NCBI GenBank assembly: GCA_023634235.1
Contig: JAMKCF010000009.1
Span: 3,658,001-3,722,000 of the forward strand
From: Pisaster brevispinus
Lineage: Eukaryota > Echinodermata > Asteroidea > Forcipulatida > Asteriidae
Reading direction: 5' to 3'
Length of the DNA: 64,000 bases
Below, in pieces: positions 13,020-25,900 of the stretch; within the stretch, counting starts at the first letter, position 1, and each line of letters opens with the position of its first letter. The position numbers and the translations under genes are program-made. Under the pieces are notes generated by a model that searched no databases, was not told the DNA's origin, and saw only the letters and a list, made by a program, of their open reading frames with translations.

Positions 13020-13090
13020 TATTGTGTGTAGTGTGTGTGTGTGCATGGTTCAATGGACAGAGCACAGAGAGAGAGGTGGGGGGGGGGCGG
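13020..13090. repeat. (TG)n and (GA)n/G-rich simple repeats
   Basis: TGTGTGTGTGTG at 13030-13042 is followed by GAGAGAGAGG and a nine-base G run. Nothing else is identified from about 12340 to 15240, apart from three TTTCCTGGGAA motifs at 14323-14580. Confidence 0.7.
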
Positions 13091-15244
13091 CTCTCAAAGC
13101 TGTTTACTTTTGTTTGTCAATACTGTGTTTGGAAACGGGCTGATGCTTTCCTTGGCCGAGGTTGTGTAAGTGTACAACACTGATGTAGTGTACACCGGTT
13201 GTCCTGCTCTTGTCCTGTCTAGCCAGTTTCTAAAAAGGATTATACCTGAAGTTGGAGTACCCTGACCAGGTCTGCCATCACTGCAAGTATGTATTTAAAG
13301 CAAGTTCAGTCTAGGAATAAAACAAATTGTGATGGGACATCCTTTTAACCCCAGTTCAATATTCGCTGGTTACTGACACTGTGAAAGTCTGCATGGGTGT
13401 GTGCAAATAACTGGAATTGTGAAAGTACTTGTGCTATCCCATGGTGAGAATCGATGTATTAAGCATTGGATTGGGGAACATAGTTTTTTTATAAATTGGA
13501 ATTGCTTGCATACTTAGTACAAGTAGTAGGCCTACATGTCAAAAACAATTTTGTAAACTATACAGTAATTGTCCTGTACCACTTTTAACTGCACTTGACA
13601 ATGTATGTATTGCTGTTCCAAGCGTGTAAGGTATGTGTAATGACATGCTTTATTTAACAATAACCTCATATTAGATAAATGCTTCCTGCCACTGAGAGCA
13701 GTTTATTTCTGCAGGATTTGACCTTCAGTACATACAGTGTACCTCCATTATCAAAATCAGATGCACGTAAGCTGTTCCCCATTGCTTTGGAATTCCCGAG
13801 CAAGTGCCAGGATGCATTTGAATGTCGCCCTCTGTTGACAGAGGGCTCTGTTACACATGCACGTTCAGTGTTGTGAAATGAGTACATAATTCTTTGACAC
13901 TTTGGTGTGATAGTGACACAGCTAGAGGTTTAAAAAACAAAAGTTATGTGCTGCTAATAAGCTGTATTATTATGTAATTTTGGCTGGTTGTAACCAGCTT
14001 TTTGAAATAATCTGTTCCTTTGGTGTTTACATATCCTGGTACATACTTTAGATAGGTTCAGAATGGTTGGTTCTTAAAATCTAAATTGAGAAAACAAATG
14101 ATTCCCTGGTGGATGTATTTTGTTTTAAACATCTTGTTTTTAACATATTTTTATGGAAATATTATTATTTGGCAGTGATTTTTGCTTTAATACAAATGAA
14201 CCTTTCTCAAATAAGGCACTTTTCTGTGGCAAAAAAAAATTCCTGAAATGAAACCAAGGGTAGAGTAGTTCTAGCACCAGTTGGTATTTGAAACTTAAGC
14301 CCTCCTTCCACACTGCAAGTATTTCCTGGGAAATTTCAGGGAGAGTTTGGTTGACCTTTTCATTCTTCTTGAATTGCTAACCCTGGCAAACTCCTGAGAA
14401 ATGGGCATTTCCTGGGAAATAGCTACCCCTGCTTGGGAGTGGGGTTAAGTGAGATAGCCTCCCTAGGTTAGCATACTGGGTGCTCATTTTCCCCTGGCAG
14501 ATTGTATCAAATGTGAAACTTACCTGCGTTTGGGTTTTTAAAAAATTCCCCCGGAATTCCTTTGTGGTTTTATTTCCTGGGAATTGGGATTGGCTGTGTA
14601 ATTTGAAAAGGGTGTAGAGCTGAAATGAGTGGGTTTGAAAGTGTCTCTTTTAACAGATGTATCTGTATGTTGCATCTATGTGCAACAGATTGTATTTGTC
14701 ATGCGATCACTAAGCCTATTAGTGCGCTGTATTTTTGTGTTATCGTGGATTTATTTTAAGCTGTACTAAACCACTTTCATTTTTAGAAATTGCAAATAAA
14801 AAAGCCATAAATACAGCAGTCAAGGCATGTACAAGCTTAAAGCTGACTTCCTGAACGCTATTTTTGGTCATAACTTGAACTTCCACAAAAGTCATTTTAA
14901 GGTCAAGTCAGTGTGTCGTAACCAAAACAAATGCATTATAAATAGAAGCAATTTAATTGGCCCCTGCCAATTGGAACTGTGGTGTTCGTTCTGGGACACA
15001 CCCTATGGTTGCTAGGGTAAAGGGTAGGTCTTGAAATGCACACAAAGTTCACGCTATTAGTAGTGTTTTGTTTCTCTTCTCACAAAACCATTCAAATGAA
15101 TAAGGAGTAGGACATGAGGAACACATAAGACCATAACAATGAATGCAGAACAAATCACAATAAATTGACAATGTGGAGAGTTCTGGACTGAGGAGGCAAA
15201 AAAACAATCTTTTCTGGAACAAAAAAAAGGTTCAGTCTGCCAGT

Positions 15245-15696
15245 TTAAGGTAGGGTCGTACTTTGATACCAACATCACCCAAAAGTTGTGTAACTAATAT
15301 CCGAAAGCTTACATAAAGATGGTAATGTGGTAAGCATCCTGCACAATTATTGTTTTCTGAAATACCCTCCATGATAAAAAAGCAATGTCTAAAAAAAAAT
15401 TATCTCCTAAAGTTGCCTCAAGGCAAGTTCTGGAGATTTAGATTTTCATGGGTTCTGTTTGTGAATGCTGCGGCCAGTCATGTGGTTGGTAACCCAGTGT
15501 CATTTTTTTCTAAATGTGGATGGATTCAACGTTACTGATAAAAATACCGTGACATTTTTCTTTTTGCTGTTTTCTCAAGAAATAGACACTGTATCCAGCT
15601 GAAACTTTCACAGATGGCTGATATTGTATTCCCATTGACAATTTAGGTATAAATCAGCATTACATTTATAAAAACCAATATATGACCCTACCTTAA
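15245..15696. mobile_element. TTAA-bounded MITE, GGTAGGGTC termini
   Basis: TTAA (15245-15248) is followed by GGTAGGGTCGTA. At the other end TATGACCCTACC is followed by TTAA (15693-15696). The terminal repeats are about 12 bp with one mismatch. The 444-bp element is non-coding; short reading frames across it are not gene-like. TTAA target sites are used by piggyBac and Kolobok superfamilies. Confidence 0.7.
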
Positions 15697-15935
15697 TTTG
15701 TTTTATATTAGTTCATATTAAAATGTAAAAAATAAAAGGCAAGCATAGAAATCCTACACATTGTACATGTAGAGGAAACAACAATCCCTAGTCTTGACTA
15801 AGATCATTAGGATACATGATCTTACATTGATCAACATTTATTAGGTCAGATGTTAAAGTTTCTTTCCTTCCTGGACGTCCTACATGTATTTCGAGGTTGT
15901 ACACAGCGCATAATGTGAAATAGTTTCAATGGTCT

Positions 15936-16131
15936 GGGTCCAATTCTATTGAGCTGCTTAAGCAGAAAATAGTGCTTAACATTCTTCCGCTAAGCAAAGC
16001 TAAGCAGGATACCAGTTGGATTCAGTAGATGTAAAATGGTGTTTTAGCTGATAACCTTACTCTAGTACAAGTAAAGCATGACTTTGCTGTTAATGCTTTT
16101 TATGCTTACAAACAGATCTTTGAAATTGGGC
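15936..16131. mobile_element. MITE copy, GGGCCCAATTTCAT family
   Basis: Starts GGGTCCAATTCTATTGAGCT, contains GCTTAAGCAGAAAATA and GCTTAACATT words, and ends TGAAATTGGG. It aligns end to end with 59051-59243 in the same orientation. Confidence 0.65.
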
Positions 16132-16424
16132 GTTGGTGTTGTTGGAGCTACTCGTTGAAGTCTGTACTTTTAATGCTTTGCTTAAAACCTTCATACTTAT
16201 TGCCTTTACTGATAAAAATTTTGTTTTCTTTTTAAGGGTTTAATTTGCAAAGCAGCAGGGAGCATATATTTATAAATGGGTTTGGCGCTATTGCTTGTTA
16301 TTATTATATTATTATTGCTATTATTAGAACACACCGAAACTTGTAAAACATTTTCAGTCAGGTAACTTTGTGCAGTCAATAATTGCAAAAGCCTTGAATT
16401 GATTGACAAGATTTCTGTTGGTAA

Positions 16425-16550
16425 GGCCGTGTCACAATGGACGGCTTCGGTAGTGGCTCTGGCTGGATTCCTGAAAAATCCTATTCTTCAGCATTGTCGC
16501 TGCAGCCGACGGCCTAGCCATAGCCGAAGTCACTAAGTTTCAGACGCGGC
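16425..16550. mobile_element. MITE copy, GGCCGTGTCCGAA family
   Basis: Left end GGCCGTGTCACAATGGACGG and CTTCGG; the right end TAGCCGAAGTCACTAAGTTT then CAGACGCGGC is its imperfect inverse. Locally GC-rich and non-coding. Confidence 0.6.
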
Positions 16551-17513
16551 ATTACAGACCAAGCATTTACAACTCTAGAGAGATTTCCACACTATGTAGT
16601 TAATGGTATAATAGCCCGGTCGACCTTTAACTACCCTAGGTACTGGCTTTGCCCAACCCTGTATTTAGTCTGCTTTTGTTTATTGAGTCTATTTGAACAC
16701 TGTGTATAAAGTATTATGTACTTCCTACCATACAAACACCCACTGCTTATTTAGAAATGTTTTATGCTGGAGAACAATTCTCTTTGACCTTCTGCCAGCG
16801 ATTGACGTCATACTCAATAGTATCATTCAAGTATGTGAAACTGTATGCCTGCATCCTTTCCAGCCCGGCTTCATGGCTTTTATCAAACAACACATCCTTT
16901 GTGCACACAGAAGGATTTCTGAAGCGTTGTTACTTTATTTGTGAAGGTATATTTGTATGCCTCAACTGCAGGGGACAGAGTTTTGACTGATATTTTAACT
17001 TTTGTTACACGTGAATTGTGCACACACTTCATACTTTTTGCAGTAGATTTTTTTGTAGACTTCTGTAATGTAGGTGGGACAGATTAACGCCTGAAGTGCA
17101 GCCACAACCCTCTTCTTCTCTTTGTAAGAAACTCTCAAATATCCATTAAAAATATCCTTGGACCTAACTCAACACTTTCAGTTCCAAACCTAGTCAAAGT
17201 CAGCATAGAAATTTCAGTGGCTACAGGTATGTTTAATTAATGGAAGGCCTTTGTATGGTACCATCTTTGAAATCAAAATACCACTTGATGGACAAATCAA
17301 GGTCACATTTGGTCCATGACCTTTAACAGTTGTGGTCATTTCTTGGCTCCTCATTGAAATTATTTGAGGGAAAATAATCTTCCGTTGCTAATGCAAAGGT
17401 GCAAAATGGTTTCCCGATTGGGTTTCGATCTCTTGGCACATTAAGAGAAGTTGGGTACCAGTCAGAATGGTTGTCTATATCCCATTCCAAATTGCGATAG
17501 TCTCGATTATGTT

Positions 17514-17532
17514 ACCCCCCCCCCCCCCCCCG
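17514..17532. repeat. Poly-C tract
   Basis: A run of about 18 C. Similar C or G homopolymers occur at 3438-3451, 24085-24101, 25142-25168 and 35460-35480. They may be assembly-sensitive. Confidence 0.9.
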
Positions 17533-18129
17533 CTGTACTAAAGTCCTACTGCATATCATTGGTCAGTAACTGAATTCTTTGTGTGAATATTTGATCTCTG
17601 ATTACTGTAACAAACAAACCTTGAACCCTGAAGTTAACAATCAAAAGGATTGATTACACATCTTGTTCCCCACCCCTACCAACTCCTCTACTCAGCAAGC
17701 AACCTCTGTTCTGTAATGTAAATGTGGACACCCTTTTCTGTAACACCATGCCCACTAAACCATTCAACCCTCTTCAGCTTCTGGCACTTCATACAAAGAA
17801 AATTTTGATTGAATTTGCGAGGACTATTTATAGTTGCCATTGTGGAAATTTGTTGCTGCCATTACTATGCATTGTGCACAACACTGACAATTGTAATTTG
17901 TTGTGTGCAATTTACCTTGGTCATTTTTTAGCCTTTTTTACATAATGGGTGATATCATGCCAGAATGAAATGTCTCAGTGTGAGGGTAGGAGCTGACTGA
18001 GTGCATGTGAATTTTAATGAGCTGATAAGGGAAAATAAAACAATTATTTATTTGTGTACACATTGGTTGTTCTTTTAGGGTGGTCATATTTGCACATCAT
18101 GCACAATGCTGCATGTATAATAGGGCAAT

Positions 18130-19200
18130 GTAGAGTTGCACACATCTAGATCCAAGCGTATTATTTTCATAACCTGCCCTCAATTGTATAATGGTACAGC
18201 CCTACATGTAGATGCTGATGTGCAAAGCTCTCAGAACTAGAATTGTAAAGTTGTGTGTTTTGTATTGAGTTTGTTTGGCGTTGACATTGTAGTCGTGCAT
18301 GTGGAAGCCGTTGTAGGTTTATACATGTACATGTACCTGGTGAATGAAAAGGGAAGTGTAGGCGTTGGTTTGAGTGAAGGGAAGTCAAAACACTGTCCAC
18401 TGGGTACAACCCCTCAGTACACAGCTCAGCAGCGGGCGGAGATTACGTATGAACGTACACACACATCTAGAGTCATGGTTGTTATGGGTTCACATAGAAA
18501 CCACCACTCAGTGACCCGCACCATCGTAGTGAACTTGCCGTGGAGAAATCATCGGACAACTTGATACATCGTCAGTACACTGCAAAGTAATGCTGAGATA
18601 AACTACATGTAATCAATGCTCCTAGTTCATATGACTGCAATATATGGTTTGTTTATTGCCATTTTACCGCCACCATTTTGTTTACCGCTACCAGTACATC
18701 CAGTGGACATGGTCACAGACCCCTCTTGTTGGAGTTTCATTATACTAGTATCGCTTGAGTGTCTTTAATGCTCCTAACGTGTTCAACAGACCGGTACATA
18801 CGTACATACTGTCAAACAGGTATAATGAATGGCTCACCGGCGCTTCAGCTTGTCAGAACCACTTGGTTGAGTACAAACTAATGCCAAGTAACTCGTACTG
18901 TGTGAAGCGGGCTGGACTAGAGACGGCAAAGTACATTGAATGTTAAAGTCCACACGGTCTTCTGCGTGTGGAATGTTAAATGTATTCTACAGTTTGTTAT
19001 CATCTCTCAATGAAGCTCTCCCCAATTTTCTTTAACAAGGCTATCTTTTGATGTGAATGCCAAATTTGGATCTACAAGGATGCTCAACGCCCCCTGGTGT
19101 TTGGGCTCTGTGTCTGCATGCGGTGAGCCTCATTCATGGATGTCCACTGTCACACATAAGCTGAGCTTTTGTTGTGGCTGCCGTGTTGTTGCGTGACCCC
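18130..19200. other. Intergenic DNA upstream of IP3K, nothing recognised
   Basis: Contains ACATGTACATGTACC (18323-18337) and scattered CpG sites but no supportable gene or repeat. The 103-codon frame at 18253-18564 has no family resemblance. Confidence 0.4.
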
Positions 19201-19211
19201 CATACATGTTC

Positions 19212-19275
19212 ATTGGCTCAGACAACCTTAGTGGTGCATCCTGTATTTAAACTAGCCCAGTGCTCTGTGTGCCAG
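19212..19275 (+). promoter_or_regulatory. Possible IP3K core promoter
   Basis: An inverted CCAAT box (ATTGG, 19212-19216) lies about 30 bp upstream of a TATA-like TATTTAAA (19244-19251). This would start transcription near 19275 and give an uninterrupted 5' UTR of about 570 nt before the ATG at 19842. The motifs are short and could occur by chance; the position is the main support. Confidence 0.3.
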
Positions 19276-19841
19276 TGGAGCACATCAGGACAAAGTTATT
19301 GATTGTGTGGTTTGGGTTGTTGTGATGATCAACCAGTAGAACGATAGAGACAAGTTGAGGTTTTGACAGGGCTCATAAGTTGGTGTATGCTGATGTTACA
19401 GACAGTATCTTCTAGCAGTGTAAACATCATGGGCAGATAATCACGTGGACAAACTCTCTCTCTGCGAGGATACCCTTCGGTCTGTGAATCAATGCAATTA
19501 GGGGTGGACGTAACTAACCCTGACTGTAAATGTTTGTATTCTTATAAAAGCGTTCAAAGCATTGACAAGTGATGGAATGAGTTTCTGTGGCTGCATTTAT
19601 TGGAATGTAAACTCGAGTTGATATTTACATTCGAACTGGACCACTTTGTTGACTTCACTGTAGCAATGTTGAAGTGTCTACGTTAATTGGCGTATGAGCC
19701 GAATGAATTCACGCATTGGTGTGATAATCAGCATGACTTGATGCTGATATCAAGAGTCTGGCGAAAGTGAAAAATTTGTTTACTGACAAACATAAATAAC
19801 CCTTGCATCACACTTGGGGTTAAATCTTAATCCACATCAAG

Positions 19842-19976
19842 ATGCAAGAGAGTGAAAACGGAGAAATGGTTGCCATGGAGATTGTGGATGATGATAGCGA
19901 TTCCCCGTTGGAGGATGAGTGTTCACGCGTCTGTTTGTGTGAGAAGTGCCGCCCAGAGAAAACCCCTCCCACAAAG
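19842..19976 (+). CDS. IP3K: IP3K coding exon 1 (residues 1-45)
   Basis: The first ATG follows an in-frame TAA at 19821-19823, which supports this start. The exon ends in phase 0 at AAG|GTAAAA, matching the phase of exon 2. It encodes an acidic segment ([14 protein letters not shown]) followed by four closely spaced cysteines ([10 protein letters not shown], residues 28-37). No known domain is recognised. Assignment to the kinase rests on phase, orientation and the absence of another downstream partner, so it is less certain than the catalytic exons. The reading frame stays open past the donor to 20117, which is read as intron. Confidence 0.62.
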
Positions 19977-22900
19977 GTAAAAAGAGGATTTCAGTTACTT
20001 GTAAATAAAGGGGCGGAGGAACTTTTTTACGTTCTCACGTTTCCTCTTTTTGTCTACACTGATTCATTGTCATCTCTTACGATACACGTGTCATGGTATA
20101 GTTTGGGTTTTTCTTGAATTTAACAAACAACATACATGTAAGTATACACTGTACATTGTGTGGTTGATCTGTGAATACGACACATCTATCTGGATGGTTT
20201 GGTACGATCTCTATTGTTTATTTCAGGTGCTCTGCCATTTTGTGCTTTCTGGAGAGTTCTGACAAATTGTCAGTTTGGTCTATATTTAAGTTAGACAAAA
20301 TAAATTACTGAAATGTTGCAACTTGGCTCGGGGAGAACCTACACAGTACGTTCCATGTGCAGTGTCGTGTGTACTGTAGTAAGTCTAATGGTCTAAGCTA
20401 ACTTGCACAAGTGCATGCAGGTTTCATTCGATGCACAATCAGGTTGTAGACTGGATAAATTTACAAAAAACTGGACATTGCTAACTTTAAGTCATAATGA
20501 TGCTTTCTACATACAGTTCCACAGAGCTGCATGTATTATATGGCTTTGCAAGTTGTATGCATAGAAAATATGTACATAGTTTTGATTTGTACACCCTGCA
20601 GAGATTCAGCAAGGTTTTATTACTGAATGATGACTGAATAAACTTGTAGACTTTATTCTGATTTCATATTTAAACTGTGGCTCCAATATAGGCACATGGA
20701 GAATGGAGGAAGGAAATTGAACCATACATGGAGCTGTGGATGATACTCACTAAGTGAGGAATCACATTAAATTATTTGCATCTAATGTTTGTCCACAAAC
20801 ATTAAATGCAAATAATTGTAATGTGATTCATAAATGTACAGTATGGACACATGTTCATTTGATGAAATTATATTATTCAAGTGTAGCTTGGCAGGCAAAA
20901 TGTTTTAATATGGTAGGTAGCATACATGTACATGTACCATCATAAAGTAACAACTGGACTTATTATATAATACATGTATTTTAACAAAAGAAAGGTGTAG
21001 GCTACATGTAGAAATGGGATACATTGAATGGCACTACACAAAAAGGGGAACATGTACAGGCATACTCATTTGTATTGGTCGTCTGTTTTCATAACGTACG
21101 CTCATTTAGGTACGTAGGCTGGTTTCTATTCTATAGCACGTATGCAATTAATCAATCTGTAAACTTGATGAATAGGATTCAGTTTTATATCGGCCTACAG
21201 TTTGTTTCACAATAACAATGTACCCTCATGTCACCATGGTGTACACTCAGTAGTTATGACGTCAATCGCGGTTGTGTTATTGTTATTGTACAACAGTTAT
21301 ATGTCCATGTAGAGAGAGTGTGGTGTGCAGTGGATAATGTGACAACCAGGAAATTGTGTATAAACATGCACTGGTATGCCAGAGCTGTAGAGTGACCTTG
21401 GAGTGAGACTGATTGGTAACCATGGTCTAACCCTAGTTCTCCATGGTCTAACCCATTGCTCCATGGTGTAACCAATTCCTAAAAACAGTTAAGACAATAA
21501 ACAGTAAAGTACAAATTGTCTGGTCAGGGACTATTATTAAAGTAGTAGCCTGTAGTGCAGTTTAGTAGGATTTCCTAAAACTAGTTGTGCATATATTTTG
21601 GAGTTCATAGTAAAAGGAGTTTAGTGATCGAGAGTGGTTTCCAAAGTAATTGTCCCTGGCAAAAAGAAACATTCAGTTTCTATGAAAATCTTTTGTTTGT
21701 GGATTTAGATCTCTTTTGTTTGTTTGTTATTATCAATGCGTTTTTTTAATGTAACTTCCTTTTGATCATTACGGATATGAAATTGCAATTCATCAGTCAA
21801 AAAGTAGCTTGACATTTTTTGGCAACAACAACAAAACCTCAAAAAACACATTCGTCTATATAGCCTTACAGTGTATATAGGAAGAGATTTCAGGAAATGT
21901 TTTGACTGCTCACAACAAATATATTTAAAGGTGTTTAATTTTTATTTTTATATAATTTGTTTACTTTTATTTTTGACTAAAAAAAGTGGTGTATTTCCAA
22001 TCACACATCTGTTTCATTTTAAGTCACAGATACATGTACACACACAATTGTATGGTAATGGTTGAAAAAAACCCTTGTAAAAAACATTTGTATAGAAAAT
22101 GAAAAATGTTTGTCTTTTTAAATCTGTTCTGTAAAAAAAAAGGTCTGGCCCATTACGCAAGTCTGGCCCATTTAGCAACAAGCCCTGTGGTCTTGTGTTT
22201 TTTTTTTCCCAAATTGTTAAGCAAGCTCCATAACTAATGGCAAACTAACACTTGTCTGTCATGGAGGTTTTAATAAACTGGTGTCACACGACTGTCTGCA
22301 CATGGTCTGCCATATGTATATAATGAGTCAAATAACGTGTAAAGATATGTTGATAGTCTAACAGCGCATGCATTTCCTAAAATGCACACTGAGCAATCAT
22401 AGAGCAAGGTGGAGCAATACGCACAGAATTTGAACCAAAAAATGGCGTAATCAAGATAATCATGGGTCAGGGCTCAATTTTATGGCACCGCTTACCGCAG
22501 AATTCTGCGCATACGGCGTGTGATTCTATGGGCTCTAAGTGAGTAGTGCTGCAAAATTGGACCCAGGGTGAATTGGACCAATACCTTTGCATTGTGTTGA
22601 AATTCACACACATTATATTTTTCAGGTTTCCAATTGTTACAGATGCATGCATGTAGCTCTTTAAATTCAAGGTTTCTACCAACTCTAAGTGCTTCTGTTC
22701 CATCCCAACAAGATCTGATCTTGGTTTAATATCAAGATATACGTGTTATCTGATCAATGAATCTTCCATCTTTTTATGGTCTTTACTCATTGATATGAAA
22801 TCCACCCCCCATGTCGGTCATGATTGACATTGCCTGGTAACACTGCGATGTTTGTTGCAATTTAATTAGTTCTGGACGCTCTCCCAGTTTTGTTTTTTAT

Positions 22901-25900
22901 TGTTGGCGGAGACTTGAGCACGGTTTCCCAGCAGCAAGTTGCGCTTTAATGTGCCATTTTGTCTTTGTGCGGTTGCAGACCATGTCCTCATCCGTTTTAC
23001 TTTGCCTGTTTGAGGATGGATTTATAGACCGTCAGATTGGAAGCGCATTGAGCACATAGTGCATAAAGTACATTAGTAGATATGGAATTATTACATTGTA
23101 CTGTAGGCCTGTATAGTTCCTTTTGGGAATTGAATAATGAGGTGAAATCTTTTGGGGAACATGCTGCAAGTAAAGGTTGCAGCTTACATAATGCCTGCCT
23201 CTTTCCTCCATGCATAATGCGCAACAACTATTCACATTTTGTGGAGCATTTGCGATCTGTCTTATTTAAACATGTTTAACAACGAACGAACAAATGCACC
23301 ACAATTTTCATGGAAACACTTTTTGAGTTCTGGGTCCTTTTCTGTACATTTTGCATAATTTGTATACATGTATACGTACACGTGCGGACCAAGTCTAAAA
23401 CATGTTAAATGGAGAAGGTGTACATGGATGTAATGTTCATGTAGGCATTAATTAACATACTTGTCGTAATGTACGGCACATGTCGTCTTCAAGAATACAT
23501 GATATTCATGTTAGATGTTTAGACGATCTTCTCGACAAGGGAATTCGGCAACCCTCCCACAATCAGGGATGTGATTTCTCCGTTTTTAACCGGAATTCCG
23601 GTTTTTTTGCCCTTAAAAAAGAAAGAAATTCCGGTTTTTGGGGGCCCCCCTTTCTTTTCTTTTTTTTTTTTTTTTTAAAGGATCAAATTCATAAAAAAAT
23701 GAAGATAAAACCATATAATAACGCCCAGATTGCAGAGTAGGGCTTTAATAACCAAAGATAAATTTTAATATTGGGCTTCATGCTCGCAAGTTTTCGAGCT
23801 CGCATGCTTTCGCTCTTTGCGCTCAGAGTTCAGGTTTTTTTCTCAACAGTCCATCACATCCCTGCACAATGGGATATGAACGCCAGGTTGGCAATCAGCC
23901 AAACTCTCTCATACAGACATCGGTTTTAATGCCTATGATTTTGAATTGCACAAAACAATCAATTGCACTTCTTCTACCCATTGTGAAATCATCGGTTAGC
24001 TTGGCCAGATTTGAACCCACAACCTTCACACTAGTCATCCTTTGCACTATAAAGATGAAAAATTGAGGGGGTGAGACTTGGGGGAGGGGGGGGGGGGGGT
24101 GTGTGGAGAGAACAATAATGACAAGTACACCCAGGCATCTCTTAACCACATACATGTACGAGAACATTTTAACAGACACAGAAACAGAGTACTGATAAAG
24201 CCATTTTAAAAATGTCAATGGGATGCCGCCAGCAGACCTGTACATATGCCCGGACATTGGTTTGTGGTATGAGGTCAACAGTGGGTGTGACAACATGCCT
24301 GGACTCTATTATACAGCGTGCATCACATGCACGGTGTTACGCTTTGTTTGCTCTGTACAAAGAGAGAAAGGTACTGTAATATATGCTCAAAATGTCCCTT
24401 TTACTTGGAATTACTGTGTAATCTCCAGTTCTAGATCTTTGTCCTTTTGGCTTACAAACAAGGATTACGAGTTGATAGGGTTGTTTCCTCATTGTTCTCA
24501 ACATGGTCTTTTTTTCAAACAAAAACATTTTAGTTTAATTTTGACGATATTCTCAACAACAACAACAAGTTTGCTCTCCCTGGATGTTCCGAAAAATTTA
24601 TCCCACACTTTGGCCCGGAAATTGTTTTTAGATTCCCGTGATGACGGAACAAGAAACAATTCTTGCCTTTTGACACAGTAGATACAAGGTTATGTTGCAT
24701 CTGCCAACTGGGCTCCTTTGTAGCCAATGATGAAACACTTGAACAATGAAATTATTGACTAACAATCAACCCTACTGACGACGCGTAGGTAGAACACACT
24801 GGTTGCCCACCTCACCAGGAAAACACAGGTGAAAATATACCGGTGTCGTTTTGTCAATTGTAGAAAGGTAAACAAATTTCTATCGCTGGGGTTCCTGTGA
24901 TTGATTTTGTGCGATCATCAAAGGAGACAACCATACAGGTGGTTTCTTTCAAAACAAAAGTTGAATTAATTTGTGGAGATAGACGTTGATTTGGGAGAGG
25001 ATCATTTGTGAGACCTGAAGGCATTGATCACTGTTTCCCCCAGGTACTTTGTATTACCCTGGTTGAAAGCTGTAAAGGCCAAGGGAAACATGTCAATGTA
25101 GACATTGTGAGGCCTTGTGCTTAAAAGCTTTTTGTAAAGTAGCCCCCCCCCCCAACCCCACCCCCGGGCTACTAAACATGCTTTGTAGTCTTTCTGTATT
25201 CACACACTCAAACAATAAGTTAACACATTTTTTTTTTAATGTGTTATTCACAGAATTGTGAGCATTTTAATAAGCAAGTAAGCTGCACAATTTTTAATAT
25301 CCACCGGGCAAGTTGAGAAGTGGCGTTTACTAGCCCAGGGCAATTTTTTACTAGACAATGTATGCCGAGCTAGTGTTAAGGGTGAGCTCTGATTGCTATG
25401 GTTGGCTGATAAGGTGTGGCAGTAACTCCGTTTACTCAATTTCGTTTATTATCCACAATTTGAACTGGTTATAAATGGAGGTTTGTATATTGTACTTAGT
25501 ACATGTTTGAACACAGGTTCTTCACAGGAGGGTACCAATCAACAGGGTCAGAGTTCAAAGGTACTTGAACTATTTGATTAAATGTTTGCGTTAAAGTGCC
25601 CAAGCAATGAAAATGACAGAGTGCTGGGCTTGTGTCGTGGTTCAGTCTCCAATAGAATCTTGTTTGAATGTTTGCTTTGTAAATTATTTCAAATTTTAAA
25701 GAATTTATTTATTTATTTTTGTTTTTTCCGAGAGTTTTTTTTCAGAGGTTTGAAACCAAGTACAACTACGGGGCTTGTGTATAGCTGCACAACTGTGCCC
25801 AAAACTAGCTTTGTGTGCATTCGCCACATAATATTATACATGTGTTTCAGGTTGGCATTAGTCCATCTATCATTCAGAACCACAATGGGTGAAATAATTG

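Noticed and set aside
19842..20117. 91-aa stand-alone protein
   Set aside because: The frame continues past a good splice donor (AAG|GTAAAA) into hydrophobic, non-conserved sequence. The first 45 codons fit better as IP3K exon 1.
24223..24681. 152-codon plus-strand ORF in IP3K intron 1
   Set aside because: It is flanked by SINE-like and homopolymer sequence, has no domain, and is unsupported by splice signals in phase with the kinase.
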